64,000 nucleotides of DNA, taken from NCBI GenBank assembly GCA_013350335.1, contig CM023532.1:34535708-34599707 (forward strand), read 5' to 3'. A program made the translations under genes and the position numbers. The stretch comes from Chimonanthus salicifolius (lineage: Eukaryota > Streptophyta > Magnoliopsida > Laurales > Calycanthaceae). Shown in pieces: positions 55,445 to 64,000 of the stretch (positions are counted from its first letter, which is position 1; each line of letters opens with the position of its first letter). The notes beneath the pieces were generated by a model, which saw only the letters and a list, made by a program, of their open reading frames with translations, was not told the DNA's origin and did not search any database.

Positions 55445-58400
55445 ATGGCGGAGGCCATAACACCTGCAAAGCAAAAGGCTGCTATGGCGATTCGACTCCA
55501 ATCTCCCACCAGCCCCTTCTTCCTCGGCTCCAACGATGACCAACTGGAGCGCGCCATGGCTCGTGCAGCACGTGCCGCTGCAAGCCGTCGCAAATCCGCC
55601 ATTCATCCTCCTCCCCCTCCCCAATCCAACAGTCCGGATCTCTTCGACAAAGACCAGATCCTGGAACTCTTCAACAACTGCATCAAGCTCGCCAGCGAAA
55701 ACGTCCGCCATTTTTTAAAAAATTTGGATTAGTTTCTTCTCCATCTCGTCACCACTTGTTCTGTAATGTATTAATAATTGCTTGTTTTGTGGTGCAGAAA
55801 ATAAACCAGAAGAATACGTGGGAACTGAACCTCATCGATCATCTCAGTGAGATCATAAGAGTTGAATCGGAAGACGATTCCGAGACTAATTTCCAAAAGG
55901 TTTCTTTTATGCTGTTGTACTTTTAAGGGAGTAGAGTAATTGTTTATAATCCCCTGATTTTGCGTTTTTCCCCTGCTCTGTGCAGGCGAGCTGCACTTTG
56001 GAAGCTGGGGTGAAGATATACTCATTGAGAGTGGATTCAGTGCATTCAGAGGCATACAAGGTCCTTGGTGGGATTAATCGGGCCGGTTGTGAAGATGAAA
56101 AAGGTTAGTGGGTTAGGGTTTTTTTTTCTGCAGTCATGCTCAATTTGACATTTTGCTAGCGCCACTTACTTCGGGGCTCGGAAGCTTGAGGAACATGCTT
56201 CGAAATGGAAAAATTGTCCATTGTGAACTGGATAACTAATTTTTGGTGGAGCCTATGTTTACACAATTTCTTCCATCATATCCATTTAATATCCTACAAA
56301 TCAGATTTGGATTCAATTTGACCCATTTCGAAATATACTCACCGTTGGGTTAAGCTTAAGTCATCCGGATGGTAAAACTTTGTAACCTTTAAAACTGCAC
56401 TTAATATAATTTGTTCAAATTGAATTTTGTCACTTTTTCTATAGATGTGTAGGTCTTTGAGACCAACTCATTTCAGCATCCAAAGAAAACCCTACAAAAA
56501 GTTAGTAATTGAGTTCACAATGAACTGATTCACGATAGATAATTTCTCGTGCAAGCTGCAGCATGAGCCTAAATTTGTTGGATGACATCTCTGAATATCT
56601 TGAAGTATAGTACGTAACTACATATCGTAACTAGGTCCGTTTCCAGAACCACTCTTTCATTATACCCCATTGCCAGATCCTCCAGCATGTACGCATCACC
56701 AGATATCAAACTCAAGACTCAATCCTATGCATGAAAGCATCTTGGCTTTGATTACACTTTTTGTAGCTACTATGGGAGGATTGAAATGGGAATGGGTGCT
56801 GAGATGGCCCTCATTCCCCCAAAACTGTGTTTGATAGAATTTTGGAGTGCCTTATGCAGATTAACTCATTTAAGTCATTCCAAAAACTTTTTTTTTTCAT
56901 TCTAGCAATAATAGTTCTTGGGGAGGAATGATAGGAGTATGGCTCCTATCATCCATCCCATTCTCATACTTGAGGACAGCTACCAAATGGGGCTATATTT
57001 GTTGCATAAAGGTGTGATTATGTTTGTTGCGTAAAACACCCGAAAGCTATTTTGGAAACCAAATCTCTCTCTCTCTCAGCCAAAGAACCTGTTGGACCTT
57101 CTTTAGTTGCCATTCAGTACATTCATTCATTGCATATAACATTGGCGTACTTGTATACTTGTGTTGACCAACCCTTAAAAATTCCCAACATGTAAAGCAA
57201 CTAAGAATTCTACTCCTAAAGCAACTTAGTTAATGGATTTATTGTTCATACAACTGTCAACATTAATGTTGGATTACACAATATTAATTTTAAAAGCATC
57301 CTTTAAATCAATTTTAAGTCTGCCATGGCAAGTATCATCTCAATTTTTTAAACAGATCTTTTTTTTTCCTAGGGCTTTGTAAGAATATCTTTCAGTTTTC
57401 AAAGTTCAGACTCGCAAAACTTGATTATGATATTGCCATCCTTTAGAAATTGACAAATAATGATACTTAATGTTGATATTTTTCTTATTTTATAGAGCAT
57501 TGATTCATCATCATTGTGGTTAGTCGTCATCACATATGATCTTTGTTGGGCCATCAGTTTGTGGTTTAGCTTAGTAAACATCCATTAAGACAACTACTTG
57601 ACATGTTGTGGAGGTTACCATAATGTGCTCATCTTCGACCATCGATAAAACAGATGCGAGTTGTTTCTTTGATGACCACGAAATTGCTCTTGTACCTAGA
57701 TTTCTAATGTGCTTTTCTTTATCTCAACATTGCTTGTCAAATCACTGTTTTTGTACATTTGACACACCTCAGAATCTATTTCATTGTCTACAGTTGTGAT
57801 TGGTGAGGTCATTCAATAAATTTCTTGTGTCAAGCCAGTTGGGAGTGCAATAACTGAGTGTTTAGGAATAAAATAGAGTCTTCAAAACAACTATGCTTTC
57901 GATTCCCAATCTCTTCCTTGATTAGGGAAATATATTGTGTTTTTGTTAATGATTTAAATTATTGATTGCAGCATATTATTGGCGTTGATCTCTTGTCTTT
58001 TCTGCTTGTTTATGTAATGAAACTGTGTCTTATGATAGCAGATCCAGGGGCGGAGAGTGACCAAATTGATACTGCACATGAAGAAGGGCGTTCTAAGAAA
58101 GAGACGGAGAAGAAGGTGGATATGGTTTTCGGATTTATTAATTTGACCAGTGGATGTATTGATATGCTAATTTTCAGCTCTCTGTTTCATATAAGCAGGT
58201 GTCACCTTTATCAACACTTGAATCATCTTTTGAGGCTCTTAATGTGAAGAAGTTTGATGGTAATTTCATGGTGCTAATTTACTTCTTCTCTGAGTGGATA
58301 ATTTTGAAATGGAGGTGAAGCCATATGATGTTATATGATATGGAGTTCCATCCAAATTTGAAGTTTGACAGAGAAACTGCTATATTGTTTTTTACAAAGA

Positions 58401-58790
58401 GTAGGTTAGTCCCATGCTTCATATGAAATTGTATGACATGAAACTCTTATTTCATGTTCCAGCGGCCTTCACGGTGGATCCTCTATATCATCAATCGTCT
58501 GCACAGTTTGATGAAGGTGGAGCCAAGGGTCTACTCTTGAATAACCTTGGAGTCTATGGTGGCTGTCGAGTACTTTTCGATTCACTTGAAACACCGGGGA
58601 AGAGCATGACATGTGCAACACAAAACAATAAATCAGAAATGATTGATATTTCTTTTGCTAGGGGTAAGACTGCATTTGTTAATTATTAAACCCCCACCCC
58701 ACAAAAAAAGGTCCCATTCGTGATTGTTGTCTGTCGTTTCAATATTTCTTTTCTTTTCTTTCTTCTTTTTTTTTTTGGGGTGGGGGGGGT

Positions 58791-58822
<32 letters not shown>

Positions 58823-61800
58823 GAGGTTGTGTAGGGGTTCTACTTTGTTGAAAATTTTATTTGTGCTTGTCTTTTTCTCTTCACAGATTGCATTGTGCAG
58901 ATGATGACTTACATACCTGCAAAGAATGACATCACTCCTACTCTGAAGGATATTGTGAATCAATTTGATGGAGACAATCAAAGGCGATCTGATGTGTTAT
59001 TTGTAGATCAGAAGTCAGTTGATCAAGATGATTTGACCAACCAAAACCAAGCTGACTGGGAAGGAGATGTTTTCACCGACTCTTGTGAGCCTTGTAGCTT
59101 TGATCATGATGACCAGACTAGTGTGCTTGATGATTCTTCAACTTGTATAGATCCAAAATTTTCAAGTCATTTTGAGGTTATTATGTCTTGATACTCGTCT
59201 ATATAATTTTATCATTATCAAAAAAAAATATTTGAGTTGATTTAGTATAAATGAATTACTGAAGAATAATTTAAATGAATTTTGGGTTACTTTTTCCAGG
59301 AGAACTATGACCACTCATTCTATGGACCTGAAGTAGAGGATAGATTTGAGAACGTTGCCAGCTTTTTGTCTTTGGGCCTGGGGTTTGCATCCAAACAAAA
59401 TGCTTGGGCAGGTCCTGACCATTGGAAATATCGGAAGGTCAAAGGTAGAGATCAAAAGCTGGAAGTGTTGGTCTTGTTTGTTCCCGTGGGGTAATCATGC
59501 ATTTCTTTATTAATGTGAACTAGACACAATTTGCAGGTCCAGAACAGATACCAATTTCAGATGATGGATCATTAGCAATATCTAGGAGATCAAAGAACAA
59601 AAAGCAGGTGAACATTGATATTGATTTCACAAAAGCCTTGGATGCAGAAATGCCAGATAATTTTGCCCTACCAAAAAATCCAAAATCATTATTGCTACCA
59701 GCAAACAGAGGTCCTTTTAATACCACACTTCCAGAAGACTGTCACTACCAACCAGAGGATCTTGTCAAGTTGTTTCTTCTTCCCAATGTTATGGTATGAT
59801 CAACTGTTTGATGGACTTTTCGTCCTTTGCAATGGTTTCCTTCTCTGTTTATTGACATTATCCCTGTGGCTGCATGGTAATGAATTTTATTTTGTTAACA
59901 GTGCCTAGGGAAGAAAGGGAGAAGGACCTCGGGTAAGCTCTTGTGTTCTCTATAATAACTTTTTACTTCTTGTATAGAGTGAGGAAATGTCTAATTCTTC
60001 TTGTTCATTGAATATCAGGTTGAAGGTCCTTTCTTTAGCATTATTTATCTCTCTTTTTTTTCTCTTTTCAAAGAAGACAATGAAAAATTATTTGGCTTGC
60101 AATCCTATAGTATTTGTTTCAGTTTCTGCTACTTTTGCTTTTGATAATTGTTTTGCATAGCTGTAAGAATGTGCATACTTATTACAATTTTACTGGCCAC
60201 TTGAAAATTGGTGCTTGTTTAGTAGTCAATGTTTTTAAAACTGGACCAGTGGTTGAACCATGTTACTGCTTCAGTTCAAAACCACTTCAACTGAATGATT
60301 TAACAAGGCCAAATTGGTAAAAAACTAAAAACAAATCAAGAGATGGTTCAACCATTCAAACTAGCCAGTTCTCCTGCATTATTTTTTTTTTTTGACTGGT
60401 TTAGCCTGAAATTGGACAGAACCTGACTGTAATAGGTGTTTGATCCGATTGAAACTAGCTGATTTGATCCAGTTTTAAAGCTATGGTGTTAGCCCAACAA
60501 ATATCGCAGTGATACTTGATCTCTCATTTGTTGATGATTAGGCTAATGCAGTGTCCCAGTTGATAGATGTGGAAAACAGTCGTTTGTTATTCCTTACTAA
60601 GCAAAATAAATTACTCTCACAAAGATTGGAGAGATACACTTTCTTTAATGTGTGATGAGATGATTGATATTTTTCCTATTAGTTCTGCTTGAAGGCATGC
60701 TTCAACCTTGAAGAATTAACATTTGTCTTTCGATGGTTCCATTGTTGCTATTATTATATTACTTTTCTCAACCAACAGAAATTCTGTTTACCAGTGTTAT
60801 TTTGTCATTGTTGCTGGATATTATGTTGCTATCATTATTAAAAAGTGTATATGCTACTATTTAGTTGTTGCTAATTATCAAAGAAGGTTTATCACTTGGA
60901 TGTTTCATGCACTTTGACATTTCCTTTTATTTCTGAAATCTATTGCCAATTGTTAGGCAGGCCTACCTTTTAAAAGAATGAAAAAGGGCATCTCTCTGTT
61001 ACTAATGGATGTATTATTTTAAAATCAGATGTATTTATTCTAAGCTAAAATGGCTTTGGATGCATTTGCAAGGCCTTGTTTCTTTTCATTCTCTTTTAAA
61101 TAAGATATCTTAAAATGGAATTATTGCACTTATGCTGTCAGATGACTCAAGACAGTATAATCATGCTTCTGAACCGTCATGGGACAATGAAAGCGTTACG
61201 AGTGGCCATTTTGACAATGGGAATTTTTCCAGTGACGTGGAAGACTCGATCACGCTTGTCTCTCAACCGCGGCAGGTTTGTTTTACTCAAAACTACGTGT
61301 ATCTCTCATGGGAACAAAACCAGATCAAAAGCATGAACATATGCATTTTAGTTGGTTTGAAGCTTAGTGGATGATGGATGGACTAGTAAAATGATCATAT
61401 AAGTTCTTATGCAACAATTAGAATAGCCAAGCTGTTTGAGGCACTTAATGTTTGTACAAAGCAGTCTGTATTGTTTCCATTATCTGCTTCTCAGTCAACG
61501 AATTTCTTGGTTTACCAATTATTGTCATATCATCTACAAATAACATACACCATGACACTTCATCCTATATATCAACTGCAATGTAGTTCGCAACTAAGGA
61601 AAATAAATACAGACTTAACGTAGATCATTGATGAAGTTCAACTCATATTGCGATCTTCCCTATCTCTTCACATACTTTTCTAATACTAGTTGTTGCTTGT
61701 TCATAATTATTTTGTAGAACCTCAACTACCCAGGTTCCCACGTGCAACGTCGCTCATGGGCAACAAAAAATGGGCTCACTTGGGCCTCATTTACATCCCA

Positions 61801-64000
61801 TACCAGCCTTGCACCCTACCTTATCTCGTGAATTGGATCCCTACCCAATTTAAACCCATTCCGAGTTGATCTCACCATTGGATTGAAATCCATATAAAAT
61901 TGCTCCTATTTTTACCATTGATTTTTTGGACCCTTCAAAATCACCGCTTCTGAAATCTAATGGACCTGATTTTGTATGAGAAGCATCTTCTTGAAAATAC
62001 CTTTTGAATGGACCCAACCCCACCCCTTGGACCCCTCAGACCCACTTGGGCAATGTCGCACATGTACAATGTCGCCTGGGTTGTATAATCTAATTGGTGG
62101 TGCTCTTCATGACGATAGGGGTAGAATGTTGGCAGTTCTTTCCGAATCAGTGGGGTCAATGGAATCAAATGAAGCCGAACTGAGAGCAATTAGGAGAACA
62201 CTTCAGGTCTGGTCTAGGTTTAGGGACGGTACTCTCATTATCGAAGGTGACTCAACTAATGCCATCTCCTGGGCTAGTAATAGGAAATTCTCCCTGTGGA
62301 GGCTGGTTTGTATTGCTAGGGACATCTGGAGCTTGTGCAATAGGGGTAACATCACTTTCACTTATATGCCTCGTTCAGCAAACTGTATTGCAGATTTCTT
62401 GGCAAAAGCTGGTGTTCATCTTCATACACCGGCTTTGGTATTCTTCCGTCCTGCCAACCTTGGGAGTTAAAGGCTTCAGACCTTCGGTGGTTTCAGTTTG
62501 GGGTGGATTTTTTATGTATCTTTTATTTTACTTTATTTTTTTTATTTTTTATGGCTTTCTTCATATCTTGTTCGTATTCTTCACTCTGAGTATATATCTC
62601 CTATACTCAAATCCTTCTTATGTACTCCTTTTTGTTTTAATGAAATTTATTCGTTGATGTTTCAAAAAAAAAGGGATGCATTTTTTTTTTCTGAGCTTGC
62701 CAAATTAAATTTCTAGGAACCTTATCATAGGCCTAAGTCCATAAAAGTCATAAAATTTTCCTTTCTCCTTAAACTCGTCCATAAGTTGTCTCTAAATGAA
62801 AATTGCTTCTGATGTAACCTACTTGGCATAAACCCAGATTGATTATCGAAGACATTTGATTCTTGTCTTAGTCTTTGTTCTATTATTCTCTCCCAAAGTT
62901 TCATTTTGTGGCTCATTACCTTGATAATTAGCACAATTTTAAATATTTTCTTTGTTCTTCTAAAATGGGACCACTTTACTTTGTTGCCATTCTCTGAGCA
63001 TCTTTTTCACATCCAAGATTTTGTTAAACAACCTAGTTAGCCATCTAATCCAATTTTGCCCAATAAGATCCATACTTCTATAGGAATATTGTTTGGTCCT
63101 AAAGCTCTATTTATCATATTATTCAAGGTTGATTTTATTTCTCTTTTCAATATTTTATTAACCAACTCTTCATTAGCTTATGTTTCTTGGTGTATTTCAC
63201 TTTTGTATTCCATATTTAACAAGTCTCTAAAATACCTTTCTCATCTCTCATTTCCGTACCTTTGATTTTAGTAATTATCTAGGTCCCTAGTTCTCATTTC
63301 TCTCACATTGGTAAGCTTGCATATTCCCTTTTCTCCCTCTTTAGTTTCTTATTTTGCATATAATTCATCATTTGCTTTATACTTAGCTTTGCTTATGACT
63401 TTGCTAGCAACTCTTTTAGCTATGTTGTAACTGTCTAAATCTTCTTACTGCGTGTTTTTTACCATTTCTTGAACTTAAGCTTATTTTCCTCAATAGCCTT
63501 TTGGGTTTCTAGATTCCACCACCAAGTTTTTTCTTCCATGCATGTCTTTTATTACCTTTTGATTCTCCTAGTATGTCTTTGGCAACCTGTCTTATACCAC
63601 TAGCCATATTATCTCACATCTCATTTGAAAAACTTGTTAAATACATAAAACGGATTTTAGTAAGATATGTGAATTATTGTTTTATTTTATTTTAGTTTAA
63701 TAATTAATAAAAGATCGATAAAGGGAAGGTAGATGCACATATAGTTAAAATTGTTACTTCTATTAAGATTGTTAGCAAATTTATTGTAATGCAATGGTAA
63801 TATAATGAATTAATTATTGAATCTTAAATACTAGTGTGAAGTGTGAGTGTGCACACAAGTGCATATTGTCATTTTCTTTATTTTTTTATTTAGTGTGTAG
63901 TGTTATTTGCTGTAATGATTATTTTTTTCTTTTGAATTGTAGGTTAATAAAATTGAAGTTCAATATGACAAGTCTTCTAAACAAGTAGACGTTCATGCAC
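55445..64000 (+). CDS. CAPH: Condensin complex subunit 2 (CAP-H, barren-type kleisin), 3' partial
   Basis: Twelve exons are visible: 55445-55702, 55798-55899, 55986-56103, 58042-58115, 58199-58259, 58463-58663, 58887-59176, 59300-59444, 59537-59793, 59902-59932, 61142-61275, 63943-64000. They give 576 in-frame residues of roughly 670. CAP-H is the kleisin that bridges the SMC2 and SMC4 ATPase heads in condensin I and recruits the HEAT subunits CAP-D2 and CAP-G. Conserved stretches include the SMC2-contact region (KINQKNTWELNLIDHLSEII), AGVKIYSLRVDSVHSEAYKV, DPLYHQSSAQFDEGGAKGLL, LGVYGGCRVLFDS, and the last visible exon VNKIEVQYDKSSKQVDVHA. Acidic linker sequence of low conservation fills exons 7-9. 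The start ATG at 55445 is followed by a typical MAEAITPAKQK leader. The C-terminal SMC4-binding winged helix lies beyond the window. Intron 6 contains an extreme poly-G tract. Confidence 0.95.
56104..58041. other. CAP-H intron 3 (1.9 kb)
   Basis: Phase 1 intron (GAT GAA AAA G | AT). No transposon or host exon recognised; only T-rich stretches and a short CTCTCTCT run at 57065-57076. Confidence 0.6.
58777..58821. repeat. Poly-G tract in CAP-H intron 6
   Basis: Forty-five bases consisting of G apart from two Ts: four G, T, eight G, T, then thirty-one G. A T-rich tract (58744-58776) precedes it. The next CAP-H exon begins at 58887, 65 bp downstream. On the transcript it could form stacked G-quadruplexes. 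Homopolymers of this length are also prone to assembly error. Confidence 0.95.
60222..60490. mobile_element. Fold-back (MITE-like) element in CAP-H intron 10
   Basis: The left end TTTTTAAAACTGGACCAGTG is mirrored by GATCCAGTTTTAAAG at 60467-60481. The interior repeats GGTTCAACC/ACTGGTT-type phrases in both directions, as in common plant fold-back elements beginning with a TTTTAAAACTGG-like terminus. No clear target duplication. Confidence 0.55.
62085..62671 (+). mobile_element. L1-like LINE 3' fragment (RNase H), family A
   Basis: Best-preserved family A copy. The + strand encodes GGALHDDRGRMLAVLSES, ESNEAELRAIRRTLQVW, LIIEGDSTNAISWASNR and PRSANCIADFLAKAG, an RNase H domain with the four acidic positions kept. 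A 3' UTR with TATATCTCCTATACTCAAAT follows, then GATGTTTC and poly-A (62663-62671). 5'-truncated at the start of RNase H. In CAP-H intron 11. Confidence 0.88.
62700..63620 (-). mobile_element. RTE-type LINE reverse transcriptase fragment
   Basis: The minus strand reads SHKMKLWERIIEQRLR, DNQSGFMPSR and then FMTFMDL, the thumb-to-palm RT segment characteristic of plant RTE (SHTMKLWERVIE..R.R, ENQFGFMPGRST, FIDLEKAYD). Further upstream on that strand GTTGCCATTCTCTGAGCATC and similar phrases suggest the preceding RT and endonuclease-linker region, full of stops. Dead copy in CAP-H intron 11, next to the family A LINE. Confidence 0.8.

Overview
This window is nuclear DNA from a flowering plant. 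The genes are split into many short exons by GT-AG introns, often several kb long. There are no operons, and non-LTR and LTR retrotransposon debris, MITEs and microsatellites are abundant. All four recognisable host genes are on the + strand. I cannot name the species; large TE-filled introns suggest a woody or basal angiosperm, but that is a guess.

Layout. (1) 860-6583: 3' part of a CCR4-NOT subunit 9 (CNOT9/RCD1/CAF40-like) gene, whose first exon lies upstream of the window. (2) 9939-25672: a complete four-exon RNase III-like gene with one RNase III domain and two dsRNA-binding domains (RTL2 type). (3) 29513-51229: a complete twenty-exon organellar (bacterial-type) leucyl-tRNA synthetase. 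(4) 55445-64000: the first twelve exons of condensin subunit CAP-H (barren/kleisin), running off the right edge. The exon phases of all four models close without frameshift. The genes share no pathway: mRNA deadenylation, dsRNA processing, organellar translation and chromosome condensation.

Between and inside the genes lies a record of transposition. RTL2 intron 2 holds two separate solo LTRs (13280-17048 and 17100-18767), each with a near-perfect 5-bp target duplication; the first carries a nested LINE with a 13-bp duplication. RTL2 intron 3 holds a structurally complete TRIM retrotransposon (20119-20623). LeuRS introns hold several antisense L1-like LINE ends, one with an open 401-codon zf-RVT/RNase H reading frame, plus a U6 snRNA-like sequence followed directly by LINE sequence (a probable U6-LINE chimera, 39955-40664). 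hAT-type MITEs, tRNA-derived SINE-like repeats and tandem repeats (147 bp x3 upstream of LeuRS, 114 bp x2 before its last exon) complete the picture.

I found no new multi-gene system. The most unusual items are the U6-LINE chimera, the transposon-built RTL2 introns, the divergent C-terminus of the CNOT9 homologue, and the 114-bp duplication that copies a 3'-splice-like sequence beside the last LeuRS exon.
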